In this document: in pieces, positions 26,220-34,470 of the stretch
Position numbering within the stretch: position 1 is the stretch's first letter
Layout of the letters: every line of letters begins with the position of its first letter
NCBI GenBank assembly: GCA_963833885.1
Contig: CAWHZU010000007.1
Coordinates: forward strand, 186,001-250,000
DNA: 64,000 bases
Direction of reading: 5' to 3'
Source of the DNA: JASHPR01 sp963833885
GTDB lineage: Bacteria > Actinomycetota > Actinomycetes > Streptosporangiales > Streptosporangiaceae
Notes under the pieces: generated by a model
Told to the model about the DNA's origin: nothing
The model's database searches: none
The model's input: the letters and a program-made list of their open reading frames with translations, nothing else
Made by a program: the position numbers and the translations under genes

Positions 26220-26604
26220 AAAAGGCCGGCCACGCCGATCCTGGACGTGCTGGCCAGCAAGTACGGCATGAGCCAGGCTCAAGCACAGCAGGCCGAGATG
26301 CGAGTGGCCGCGCTGGCCGAAGCCGAGGGCCTGGAGTTCACGGTGGACCGGGCCATGGGCAATACCTTCGACGCGCACCGGCTTGTCCATCTCGGCCGCG
26401 AGCACGGGATTCAGGAGCGCGTGGCGCAGGAGCTTTATCACGCGTACTTCGGCGAGGGCGGGTCCGTATTCTGAGGCCGGGCGGCTCATCAGCGGGGTCC
26501 CGTTCTGCGTGCTGGGCGAGAAGTACGGCGTTTCCGGCGCGCAGCCAACGGAGACGTTTACCGAGGCACTGAGGCAGGCCTGGGACTCCCGTAGCGGCCA
26601 CTGA
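26220..26604 (+). pseudogene. remnant of DsbA-family (FrnE-like) oxidoreductase
   Basis: Two fragments of one FrnE/DsbA-type protein. About 26220-26474 encodes DVLASKYGMSQAQAQ through NTFDAHRLVHLG to AYFGEGGSVF then a stop. About 26475-26604, shifted by one frame, encodes ISGVPFCVLGEKYGVSGAQP to the C-terminus. Missing are the N-terminal thioredoxin part with the CxxC active site and the roughly 40-residue segment that normally joins the two pieces. With a 5' truncation and an internal deletion the gene cannot make active enzyme. Confidence 0.8.
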
Positions 26605-26755
26605 GGCGGGCCAGCCTCGCCGCGGTTAATGGCCGGCCTGGGATCAGCTGGCCATTGCCGGGAGCGATTCCTGTGGCAGGAGAGCCCTTTCGGGCCACGA
26701 CGTATACCGGTACAGATCGGTTGCGGGCCCCTGCCCTGCATGCGATGGTTGGGCG

Positions 26756-28981
26756 GTGAGGTCGGGCTCGGTAGCTCAGAGACGGATGCGTCTCGTCATG
26801 GGCCTGACCGTCATCGGCGCAGCGTTGCTCGTCTCCGGCTTGCTGCTGACCATTATCGGCTCCGCCCTCCGGCTGAAGTCGCCGCATCACGGCAGCGGGC
26901 TCGCTCAGCTGGGCGAGGTGCTCGGGATCTGCGGGCTCGCAGTTGGTGTGGTTCTGATCGTTGTGCTGGCCGCTGACCTGGCCGGACGTCTGGGCCGCCG
27001 CGGTGGCGGCGCGGCGGGGGCTATGCCAGCCCGCCCTCTGCAGATTACTGCGGCCTACCGCTCCCCGATCCCGGACGCCGGGTTGCTCAGCCCGCTGCCA
27101 TCCCCGGCAACGGCGCCCAACGTGCCGCACGCGTCCAGCCTGCAGCAGCCACCGGTCATGCAGCAGCCACCGGTCATGCAGCGGCCGCCCGTCGCGCAGC
27201 GGCCGCCCGTCATGCAGCAGCCGCCCGTCATGCAGCCACCTGTCGCGCAGCGGCCGCCCGTCGCGCAGCAGCCACCGCCCTTGGCTCCACGGCACGCACC
27301 CATCCATGAGGTAAGGCCGCAGCCCGGCCCTCCCCAGCCAGGTCATCCGGGCGAGGGCTGGCGTGCGGACGCGGGCGGCAACTGGAGTCCCATCCCGGCC
27401 TACATCTGGACTCCCGGCGCGCGCGAAGAGTGGGAGAGCGGGGGTGGCGGGAGTCCCGGCCAGGATGACTGGGCTGCTGACCGCCAGGACGGCTGGGCGC
27501 ATCCTGGCCAGGACGGCTGGGCGCATGCTGGCCAGGACGGCTGGGCTCCCGACGGCCGTGACGGCTGGACGGCCGACCACCAGGACGACCGGAGCAACGG
27601 CGCCCAGCAGCAGTGGGCGCCCCCTGGCCGGGAGGGCTGGCCTCAGTATGCGGAGAACGACTGGGCGCCGCCTGGCCAGGATGGCTGGGCCCCGGCCGGC
27701 CAGGACGACTGGTCGCCTGGCCAGGAGGGCTGGAATCCGGCCGGCCAGGAGGGCTGGGATGCGGCTGGCCAGCGGGGCTGGGATGCGGCTGGCCAGGGGG
27801 GCTGGGATGCGGCTGGCCAGGGGGGCTGGGATGCGGCTGGCGAGGGCGCATGGGACCCGGCCGGCCAGGGGGACTGGAGCAACGGCGCCCAGCAGCAGTG
27901 GGCTCCCGCAGGCGAGTACGGCTGGACCACGGACAGTCAAGGCGGCTGGGCTCCCGATGGCCAGGGCGGCTGGATTCCGGATGGCCAGGGCGGCTGGGCT
28001 GCCGCCGACCACGGCGGCCAGGAAGACTTGGCTCACGCTGGGCAGAACGGCTGGGCCGGTCAGGATGGCTGGGCCGACCAGACGGGCCAGACGGGCTGGG
28101 GTTCGGCCAGCCAGGATGGTTGGGGCGACGACGGCCGCGCCCCGCTGACCGGTGACCGCCCCGGCGCGTCGGCCGACCACGCGGCCGCGGCCAGCACGGC
28201 CAGCGAACCGGCGACCGCAGCCACAGCGCCGGCGGCGCCAGCCGAGGAACTGACAGCGCCAGCCAGGCAAATGGCAGTGCCAGCCGAGGAACTGGCGGCG
28301 CTGGCCGGGGAACTGGCGGCGCTGGCCGAGGAACTGGCGGTGCCAACGGAGATACCAGCCGCGCCAGCCGAGGAGCCGGCAGCTGCGGCCAAGGGGAGCG
28401 AGCCAGAGCCGGACGCCGCGGCCCTCGCGGCCGTTCAATCCGACCGCGAGGAATACGACACGTCGCCGCTGCCGGTGATCCGCGATACGGACCCGCCTCC
28501 GCCGAGGATCAAGCCGTTCTCGGTGTGGGAGCCGGTCGTCAAGAAGACGAGCTCAGAGCCCGAAACCAGCCCCGGCGAGGAAGCTGGGCCTGCGGAAAAC
28601 AAGCCCGAGGATGCCGGCCGGCGCGCCGAGGCCGAGCCGCTGTCAGCGGACACCGAGCAGAAGCTGGAGAAGATCAAGGATCTGTACCTGACCGCCGAGG
28701 CGATCGGGGAAGAGGCGCTGGTCAAGCACTTTGATCAGGTGAGCAAGATGCAGCGTTCCCTGATCACCGAGTTCTTCGAAGAAGCCGGCCTGGGACCAAA
28801 CGGTGCGCCGACGCTGCTCGCCAGTGGCGCGAGCGACCAGAAGGATAACGGCGCGGCCGCGTCCGAGCAGGCCGGTGACGCAGCGGATCGGGGCAAGTCT
28901 GGCTGGCGCGCCGCGGTCAGCCGCCGTCGTCCCAGAGCACCCGCCAGCCCGCGGCCAACCGGGCCGCCACCGCCTCGCTGA
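26756..28981 (+). CDS. membrane-anchored protein with about 26 tryptophan repeats
   Basis: 741 residues of unusual build. Two membrane helices (about 12-36 and 52-78) are followed by seven QQPPVM/QRPPVA repeats (about 130-170). Then comes a region of about 230 residues in which a Trp recurs roughly every eight residues, consensus GQxGWxxxG (for example GWDAAGQG, four perfect copies). A region of AEELA-type repeats (about 495-545) is followed by an acidic linker and a predicted coiled coil (about 628-690, EQKLEKIKDLYLTAEAIGEE). Start could also be ATG 26786. No enzyme domain seen. The last 22 residues overlap, antisense, the end of the neighbouring small gene. A scaffold, adhesin-like or condensate-forming role is possible but unproven. 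Confidence 0.75.
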   Translation: MRSGSVAQRRMRLVMGLTVIGAALLVSGLLLTIIGSALRLKSPHHGSGLAQLGEVLGICGLAVGVVLIVVLAADLAGRLGRRGGGAAGAMPARPLQITAAYRSPIPDAGLLSPLPSPATAPNVPHASSLQQPPVMQQPPVMQRPPVAQRPPVMQQPPVMQPPVAQRPPVAQQPPPLAPRHAPIHEVRPQPGPPQPGHPGEGWRADAGGNWSPIPAYIWTPGAREEWESGGGGSPGQDDWAADRQDGWAHPGQDGWAHAGQDGWAPDGRDGWTADHQDDRSNGAQQQWAPPGREGWPQYAENDWAPPGQDGWAPAGQDDWSPGQEGWNPAGQEGWDAAGQRGWDAAGQGGWDAAGQGGWDAAGEGAWDPAGQGDWSNGAQQQWAPAGEYGWTTDSQGGWAPDGQGGWIPDGQGGWAAADHGGQEDLAHAGQNGWAGQDGWADQTGQTGWGSASQDGWGDDGRAPLTGDRPGASADHAAAASTASEPATAATAPAAPAEELTAPARQMAVPAEELAALAGELAALAEELAVPTEIPAAPAEEPAAAAKGSEPEPDAAALAAVQSDREEYDTSPLPVIRDTDPPPPRIKPFSVWEPVVKKTSSEPETSPGEEAGPAENKPEDAGRRAEAEPLSADTEQKLEKIKDLYLTAEAIGEEALVKHFDQVSKMQRSLITEFFEEAGLGPNGAPTLLASGASDQKDNGAAASEQAGDAADRGKSGWRAAVSRRRPRAPASPRPTGPPPPR
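27143..27265 (+). repeat. 18-bp in-frame repeats encoding QQPPVM/QRPPVA
   Basis: Seven tandem copies of an 18-bp unit (one copy 15 bp) within the tryptophan-repeat protein gene, for example CAGCAGCCACCGGTCATG. Confidence 0.9.
27751..27846 (+). repeat. 4 x 24-bp near-identical in-frame repeats
   Basis: Four consecutive copies of a 24-bp unit encoding GWDAAGQ plus one residue, differing at only a few bases. They are the youngest part of a longer degenerate array (about 27450-28130). Such repeats are prone to slippage, so copy number may vary between strains. Confidence 0.9.
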
Positions 28982-29183
28982 TCTCGACCAGGTCGGCCCC
29001 TACCGCGCCGAACTCCCACTCGACGATCGCCGAGTCCGGCTCCCAGGTCAGTTCCCGGCGCAGCGCCTCGTCGACCGGTATCCGGCCGTCCGGGCCCGCA
29101 TACCTGCGCCGCGCCAGCCCGGACGGGGCCTGGGCCGTCCGGCCGGCGCCCACGATCGCGTAGTAAGCGATGTCGCCTGGCAC
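28917..29183 (-). CDS. putative immunity protein for the RelA/SpoT-like toxin (88 aa)
   Basis: Small soluble acidic protein (EPDSAIVEWEFGAVGADLVEI), 88 residues, no recognised domain. It lies on the same strand directly after the toxin candidate, with six bases between them, the standard place for the cognate immunity gene in actinobacterial polymorphic-toxin loci. Assignment as immunity protein is inference from position, size and charge. Its 3' end overlaps the convergent tryptophan-repeat gene by 65 bases. Confidence 0.55.
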   Translation of the reverse strand: MPGDIAYYAIVGAGRTAQAPSGLARRRYAGPDGRIPVDEALRRELTWEPDSAIVEWEFGAVGADLVEISEAVAARLAAGWRVLWDDGG

Positions 29184-29189
29184 GGCCGC

Positions 29190-30821
29190 TCAGCCTTCCT
29201 TGCGGTAGGCGGGGATGGTGGCGCATCCCCGCGGCACCGGAACCGCGGCGGACATCTCCGCGTAAATCGACCGCAGGCGCGCCCGCTCCTCGGGCGGCGT
29301 CGCCGGATCCGTGATCGCCTCGTACAGGCTGTGCCCGCGCTGACTGATGTCCCAGCTCGCGGCGGTATGGAACTGCACCTCAAAGACCAGGTCATGCGCT
29401 GGGTCTCGCCAGCGGCTGTTGATGCCCTTGTACTCCTGGTTCTGCCAGCAATTGCGCCTGACCTCCAGGTCGAACCCGTTGCCCTTGAACCTGCTGTGAG
29501 CCTGCAGGGTCCCGTCGGCGTAGTGCTCGGCATCGAAGATGAAGGCGTAGCGGATGCCGTCATGCACCTCGAGCGCGAGCTCTTCGGCCGACTTGTCCGG
29601 GTGCCGCATGATCAGGTCGGCAAGCTTCTGCTTGAAGCTGTCGGCCGGCTTCAGAGCGGAGATCTCGGTCTCTGCCAGCAGATGCCCGTGCTCGAGCTGA
29701 GCCTCGATGCGGCGCATCGCGGGCGTGAGGCCGCTGTGGCCGTAGCCGCCGAATACGTTCCTGCCCTCGGCGATGCGGCAGCGGCCCAGTGCCTCGTCGG
29801 CAATCCGGGACTCATCCGGCGTGAGGTACCTGCCGTTCCACTCCCAGGAGCCTTCGGGCCCGGTCAGCGGCTCGTCGGCGGCGCGGCCGGGATTGGGCTC
29901 GATCGTCGCGTGGGTGAGCGTGTCGGCTCCCGGCTCGGGTTCGCTCCATTCGTGGCTGGCCCCGTTGCTGCTCGCGCCGTTGAGGTCGGGCGCGCTGTCG
30001 AGGTCCGGCGCGCTGTCGAGGTCGGGCGCGTCGTCCCAGCTCGGCGCGTCGTCCCAGCCTGGCGTGTTCCAGCTCGCCGTGCCGTCCTGGCTGGTCAGGT
30101 CGGCCTCGCCGTCCGTGGTGCCCTGGTCGGTATCGGCCCACGTCGGGGTGCTGAGCCAGCCGGATACGTCGCGCGGCCCCTCCGCTGAGCCGTCCAGTCC
30201 GTTGCCGTCCAGTCCGTCGCCGTCCGGTTCTCCAGCGACGCTTTCCGGCTCCTCGGCTATCTCGTGCGGCTCATCGGCCGTGACCAGCCGGTCGCGGGTG
30301 AGCAGCTGCTCGGCCGTGCCGAGTGTGCTGGCCACGCGGTTCCGGCCGCTTGCGCCGTTGCTGGCGGACGCCGTTGTCGTGGTGCTCTCGGGCGCCGGTC
30401 TCGCCGTACCTGCTGACGTCGGTCTTGCTGGCACCGGGCTCGCGGTGCTTGCTGACACCGGTCTCGCGGTGTTCGCGGCCGAGGTCCTGGCGCTGGTCGC
30501 GGACGCCGCTCGGGTGTCGGCCAGACCGTCTTCGGCCGGTTTGTGCGCCGTGCCCGCGCTCGCGCCGTTGCTGTTCTGCTCGGTGCCGTGCAGTGGCAGC
30601 TCGAGATTCTTCAGCCGGGCGACTGGCGGCTTGGGCGTCATGTCGTCGTTGTATGGCGACGAGGGATGGCCGGGTGGCAGCCGCTCCATCCGCCGCCTCA
30701 GATCGGCGATCGACCCGCGTTCTGGCTGCTCAGTGCCGTATGGGAAATCCGCGTTGATCGCCTCGTACCTGGGCGCGCCGGGCTCGGCTAGCTGGCCCCA
30801 CCGGTCCTGCGCCCCTGGCAC
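29190..30821 (-). CDS. polymorphic toxin-like protein with C-terminal RelA/SpoT-fold domain
   Basis: 543 residues. The N-terminal 80 contain a LPPGHPSSPYNDD segment of the kind found before toxin domains in actinobacterial polymorphic toxins. Residues about 85-330 are a low-complexity Ser/Thr/Ala then Asp-rich linker with repeats (WDDAP, DLDSAP). Residues about 365-540 resemble the RelA/SpoT nucleotidyl(pyrophospho)transferase fold in its toxin form: LKPADSFKQK, DGIRYAFIF, EYKGINSRW, then FEVQFHT with the catalytic-type Glu. Relatives make toxic (p)ppGpp/(p)ppApp or pyrophosphorylate RNA. No signal peptide. I prefer GTG 30821 (GGGGGAGG upstream) to TTG 30827. Confidence 0.65.
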   Translation of the reverse strand: MPGAQDRWGQLAEPGAPRYEAINADFPYGTEQPERGSIADLRRRMERLPPGHPSSPYNDDMTPKPPVARLKNLELPLHGTEQNSNGASAGTAHKPAEDGLADTRAASATSARTSAANTARPVSASTASPVPARPTSAGTARPAPESTTTTASASNGASGRNRVASTLGTAEQLLTRDRLVTADEPHEIAEEPESVAGEPDGDGLDGNGLDGSAEGPRDVSGWLSTPTWADTDQGTTDGEADLTSQDGTASWNTPGWDDAPSWDDAPDLDSAPDLDSAPDLNGASSNGASHEWSEPEPGADTLTHATIEPNPGRAADEPLTGPEGSWEWNGRYLTPDESRIADEALGRCRIAEGRNVFGGYGHSGLTPAMRRIEAQLEHGHLLAETEISALKPADSFKQKLADLIMRHPDKSAEELALEVHDGIRYAFIFDAEHYADGTLQAHSRFKGNGFDLEVRRNCWQNQEYKGINSRWRDPAHDLVFEVQFHTAASWDISQRGHSLYEAITDPATPPEERARLRSIYAEMSAAVPVPRGCATIPAYRKEG

Positions 30822-30921
30822 TGCCAAGCCTCCCCCACGTTGGCGACCAAGTCATCGTAACCGCCGGTACAGCCGGGGATGTGGCGAAGCGTTTTGTGGC
30901 ACCGCACTTGGGTCCGGTATG

Positions 30922-31503
30922 TCAGTCAATGGGCGTCCATGCGGGGTCGCGTCCGGACTCGGCCAGGGCCCGGTCAAGCGCCGAGGCCGAGGCAGGCACG
31001 GGCAGCGCGTCGGCAAAACCCTGGTACTTGCGGAACAGCTCGGCGTTGGCTCTTACCGCGGTGAGCACGGCGGCAGCGACGTCGTCCCGGGCGGTGTAGC
31101 GCTGGCCGCTGGCCTTGGCGGCATCCCAGCCGTGCAGCACCATCTCGGCCATGAGCAGGGCGGCCACGTCGGCCGCTGGCGTGGGGGAACCCATAACGTT
31201 CAGGTCCCGCTGCCATGCGGCTGGATCGGACCACGCCGCCACCGCCTTGTCCAGCTGAGCTGTGTAGTCGGCGGCGTAGCCTGGCTCGGCTACGAAATCG
31301 GAGTTCATCAGCTCGTCGGGCACCTGCTCATCCCTGGCCCGGCGCTCGGCGGAGTACGCCGTCCAGAGGATTATGTGGTTCAGCAGTTCGTGCAGGTCCC
31401 AGTCGTTGCACGGCGTGGCGGCCGAGAGCTGATCGCTGCGGACGCCGCCGACGATGCGCGCGGACTCGGCCGCAGCGGCCGCCATCTCGGAGTGCAGGTT
31501 CAT
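30922..31503 (-). CDS. TIGR03086/DinB-like metal-binding protein
   Basis: 193-residue four-helix protein of the mycothiol-dependent maleylpyruvate-isomerase/DinB group. It has TPCNDWDLHELLNHIIL with the first metal His (His of DLHEL or NHI) and EMVLHGWDAAKA with the last, in TIGR03086 order. Such enzymes use a divalent metal and often mycothiol for thiol transfer in actinomycetes. The exact reaction is unknown. It is divergent from the AraC-type gene. Confidence 0.85.
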   Translation of the reverse strand: MNLHSEMAAAAAESARIVGGVRSDQLSAATPCNDWDLHELLNHIILWTAYSAERRARDEQVPDELMNSDFVAEPGYAADYTAQLDKAVAAWSDPAAWQRDLNVMGSPTPAADVAALLMAEMVLHGWDAAKASGQRYTARDDVAAAVLTAVRANAELFRKYQGFADALPVPASASALDRALAESGRDPAWTPID

Positions 31504-31590
31504 GGACTCTCCTCAGGTCAGTTATGGGCGCGACGCTACGGCAAGCTGGCGGAGCGGTCTTGAAGAAACGCGACAGCTAGGCTGGCCAGG

Positions 31591-32386
31591 GTGAACGGGG
31601 CAAGCGAGCGGGGGCTCGGCCGCGGCGTGCTGCACCAGGACCTGGCGGCAGGCAGGTTCCAGCTCTCTCGGCACCGGCCGTCGGCCGCGCTGCGGCCGTT
31701 CGTCGACTTCCACTGGATCGTGCGGTGGGATCTGAGCGGCCAGCAGCCGTACGAGCAGAAGATCCTGCCGCACCCCAACGTGAACCTCGCGTTCGAGGAA
31801 TCAGGCTCCGCGGTTTTCGGTGTGGACCGCAAGCTGTTCGTCCGCGCGGATCGGCGGCCATGGCAAGGCGCTGGGCGTGCGCTTCAGCCCTGGCGGGTTC
31901 CGGCCGTTCTGGAACGCACCGGTCTCGCGGCTCACCGACCGCACGATTCCCGCGGCTGAGGTGTTCGGCTCCGCTGCCGAAGCGGCGCAGGCAGCGATCA
32001 TGCAGGCGCCCAGCGACGCCGCGATGGTCGCCCGGGCCGAGGAATTCCTCACCCGCGAGCTGCCAAGCCGCGACCCGGTCGCCGAGAGCGTCGCTGACAT
32101 GGTCTCGCTGATCAACGGCGATCCTTCGCTGACCCGCGTTGACCAGCTCGCGGCGGCGTCTGGCCTGTCGGTGCGCAGGCTGCAACGGCTGTTCGCCGAG
32201 TACGTCGGCGTGGGGCCGAAGTGGGTGATGCGCAGGGCCAGGCTGCACGAGGCGGCGCAGCGGGCCGACCGGGGCGACGTCGCCGACTGGGCTGCCATGG
32301 CCGCCGACCTCGGCTACGCCGACCAGGCGCACCTGACCAGGGAGTTCAGCGCGCTGATCGGCGTCCCGCCGACCCGGTACGGCTAG
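31591..32386 (+). pseudogene. AraC-family regulator, frameshifted
   Basis: The N-terminal part (LRPFVDFHWIVRWDLSGQQP, LPHPNVNLAFE) is the ligand-side domain of AraC-type proteins with a DUF6597-like start. The C-terminal part contains the double HTH (LAAASGLSVRRLQRLFAEYVGV, then AADLGYADQAHLTREFSALIGVPP). They lie in adjacent frames: one base too many near 31846-31849 separates VDRKLFVRA from GGHGKALGVRF. Each half is otherwise intact. Stop TAG shares a CTAG with the convergent gene's stop. Confidence 0.82.
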
Positions 32387-33276
32387 CCGGCCGGCCGGAC
32401 CAGGTGCACCGCGCCGGGGGGCGCGGCCGGAACGGCGTCCGGGTGCAGGATCGACGCAATGGCCTCGACGCCATCCACCAGCCGTGGTCCCGGACGTACC
32501 ACGATGCCGTCGGCGTCGATCGCCCAGATCGCGGCGCGGGGCAATTCCGCGGCCGCCAGCCGCGCCTGCTCGATCGCGCCTGCCAGGTGGTAGCCGCACG
32601 GGGCCACCACGACATGCCCGGGTGCCGCCGCGGCAACGGCCGGCCAGCTCGTCGCCGCGCTTCGCTCGCCGGGCTGCGCCGCGACCGGCTGGCCCCCGGC
32701 CGCGGTCACCAGATCAGGTACCCAGTGCCCCCCGGTGAACGGCGGATCCACCCACTCGACCATCGCGACCCTGGCGCGCCTGCGGCCCGACACCAGCGCG
32801 GCGGTGCGCGCGAGCCGGGCACGCAGCCCGTCAACCAGTCGTGCGGCCCGATCCGCCACGCCGGTGCGCTGGCCGACCGCCAGGATCGAGTCGAGCACCT
32901 CGCCGAGCGAGTGCGGGTCCAGCGACAGCACGTCGGCGTGGCAGCCGAGGTAGCCCAGGGCGTCCTCGACGTGGCCCGATGGCAGCGCGCACACGCGGCA
33001 CAGGTCCTGGGTCAGGATCAGGTCGGGCTGCAGCAGCGCCAGCGCGTCGGCGTGCAGGGTATAGAGGTCCTCGCCGGCGGCCATCTTGGCGCGCACGTAG
33101 CTGTCGATTTCGCCGGGAGTCATCCCGCTGGTGTCCCGGCCGCCCACGACCACGGTCTTCTCCAGCCGAGCGGCGGCGGGCTCATCGCATTCGAACGTGA
33201 CCCCGACCAGGTCGTCGCCGAGGCCGAGCGCGTACACGATCTCGGTCGCCGACGGCAGCAGGGACACGAGGCGCAC
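32383..33276 (-). CDS. cobalamin-binding/ABC substrate-binding-like protein (BtuF fold)
   Basis: 297 residues of the BtuF/TroA-like helical-backbone binding-protein fold: VSLLPSATEIVYALGLGDDLVGVTFECD at the start (in parts), DLILTQDLCRVCA, and GHWVPDLVTAAGG. No signal peptide, lipobox, permease or ATPase is present, as in many actinobacterial cytosolic homologues annotated as cobalamin-binding. It may bind a corrin or a metal chelate inside the cell. Start taken at GTG 33276; the open frame above it is antisense to the PadR gene. Confidence 0.75.
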   Translation of the reverse strand: MRLVSLLPSATEIVYALGLGDDLVGVTFECDEPAAARLEKTVVVGGRDTSGMTPGEIDSYVRAKMAAGEDLYTLHADALALLQPDLILTQDLCRVCALPSGHVEDALGYLGCHADVLSLDPHSLGEVLDSILAVGQRTGVADRAARLVDGLRARLARTAALVSGRRRARVAMVEWVDPPFTGGHWVPDLVTAAGGQPVAAQPGERSAATSWPAVAAAAPGHVVVAPCGYHLAGAIEQARLAAAELPRAAIWAIDADGIVVRPGPRLVDGVEAIASILHPDAVPAAPPGAVHLVRPAG

Positions 33277-33299
33277 CTGGCCAGCATAGGCACGCTGGG

Positions 33300-33878
33300 T
33301 TATTCGGAAGTCGGCGCTCGGGCGGGCTCCCGGGAAAGGGCGTTGATCGTCCGCTTGGTCCAGGCCAGGCTGGCCGCGTAGGTGGCGATCCCGTGATCGA
33401 GTGCCAGGGGCACGTGCTGGCCGGGGAGGGTCATGGTGGCCGCGTACCCCTCCAGTTCGTCCAGGTAAGCGGCGAGCGCGTCCCGCAGATCGGCAAGGAA
33501 GGCGAGCACGTCGGCACGGGGCAGCAGCATGCGCTCCATCATCACGAAGCGCATCAGCTGCAGCGGCAGGTCGGTGGTGATCGCGGCGGGGTTGACCGGC
33601 TGCCGCACCCAGTCGGCGTGGGCCGCGCGGCCCTGCCTGGTTATGTGGTAGACGTATCGGCGCCGGGCCCCACTCTGGCCGCTGTCGGCCGGCTCGGCAC
33701 ACAGCAGCCCGCGCCGTTCCAGGCGGCGCAGCGCCGGATACAGCGCCCCGGAACTCGGCTGGTAGATGCCGAGCGGCGTGGTGGCGAACTCCTGCTTCAG
33801 GTGATAGCCGGTAGACGGTTCGCCGGCGATCATGCCGAGCAGTACCTGCTCGAACTCGGTGAGCTGCCGAACGGCCAT
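33300..33878 (-). CDS. PadR-family regulator
   Basis: 192 residues. N-terminal winged helix (LTEFEQVLLGMIAGEPSTGYHLKQEF, in parts; PSSGALYPALRRLERRGLL) and a C-terminal helical domain (Vir-like). ATG 33878 gives the normal family N-terminus. It is divergent from the small protein/ABC transporter operon across 277 bases holding a repeated 13-bp motif, so it probably controls that exporter. Confidence 0.88.
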   Translation of the reverse strand: MAVRQLTEFEQVLLGMIAGEPSTGYHLKQEFATTPLGIYQPSSGALYPALRRLERRGLLCAEPADSGQSGARRRYVYHITRQGRAAHADWVRQPVNPAAITTDLPLQLMRFVMMERMLLPRADVLAFLADLRDALAAYLDELEGYAATMTLPGQHVPLALDHGIATYAASLAWTKRTINALSREPARAPTSE

Positions 33879-33921
33879 GACCTGCAAGCTTAAGGCCTGA
33901 ACCTGCGTTGTCTCTAATAAG

Positions 33922-33934
33922 TCGAATCGATCTA
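33922..33934. promoter_or_regulatory. 13-bp operator-like motif, copy 1
   Basis: TCGAATCGATCTA occurs here and, identically, at 34011 in the same divergent region. It contains the partial symmetry CGAATCG/TCGAT. Flanks are AT-rich (33890-34030), unlike most of the window. Candidate PadR operator. Confidence 0.55.
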
Positions 33935-34010
33935 ACCGGCGCAGCATCACTGTGCGTATATATCGGGATCAGAAACGTCTAAATACCGGCAACCTGCACC
34001 TTCCGTTATA

Positions 34011-34023
34011 TCGAATCGATCTA
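34011..34023. promoter_or_regulatory. 13-bp operator-like motif, copy 2
   Basis: Identical to the motif at 33922, 89 bases downstream; followed by TATACT, which would serve as a -10 element for the plus-strand ABC operon. Confidence 0.55.
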
Positions 34024-34155
34024 TACTCTTGGCCAGACGGCGCGGTGGGCTTGGCTGGCAGGGTCGCCGGCGTGGGGCCGCCGTGCTCGCGTCCGCCAGC
34101 GAGGCTTGAGCGGGGTCGTCCGTTGCGGCGGGCGGGCTGACTAATGGAGGCGGAC

Positions 34156-34470
34156 ATGCCGCAGGTCAAGGTCAGGCGCCAGGGGATCACGGCCGACGAG
34201 ACGGCTGCGGCGATCCGCAGCAGCCTGCCCGGCGAGCGACTCGAGATAAGCCAGCACGGAGACCGGGAACTCGAGCTCAAGAAGAGCTACCTCGTCCGCG
34301 CGAGCGTCAGCATCAGCTCCGAGCCCGGCGGCACCGTGTTCGCCGTGCGCGGGGGCGGCCCGGTCGTCCCGGTGCTGTTCCTCTCGACGCGGTTCGTGAA
34401 CGGCCGCGGCATCGCCCGGCGGGTGGCGGATGCGCTTGGGGCGCACGAAGCGTTCCGTGGCGATGCCTGA
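34156..34470 (+). CDS. small uncharacterised protein of ABC operon (104 aa)
   Basis: First gene of the exporter operon. ATG 34156 has a GGAGG five bases upstream and is preferred over ATG 34144. It is a soluble alpha/beta-like protein: short strand VKVRRQG, helix TADETAAAIRSSL, then strands ELELKKSYLVRASVSIS and GTVFAVRGGGPVVPVLFLS. No family recognised. Its stop lies within the first codons of the ATPase gene (8-base overlap), so the two are translated together. Confidence 0.7.
   Translation: MPQVKVRRQGITADETAAAIRSSLPGERLEISQHGDRELELKKSYLVRASVSISSEPGGTVFAVRGGGPVVPVLFLSTRFVNGRGIARRVADALGAHEAFRGDA

Noticed and set aside
27143..28130. CRISPR-like array of short repeats
   Set aside because: Repeats are in frame, code for periodic peptides and have no unique spacers or cas genes nearby.
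26558..28438. 626-codon open frame on the minus strand
   Set aside because: It is the antisense of the repeat region of the tryptophan-repeat protein; its own repeats (LLHDRW, PAPLASRI) merely mirror that array, and no start site or homology supports it.
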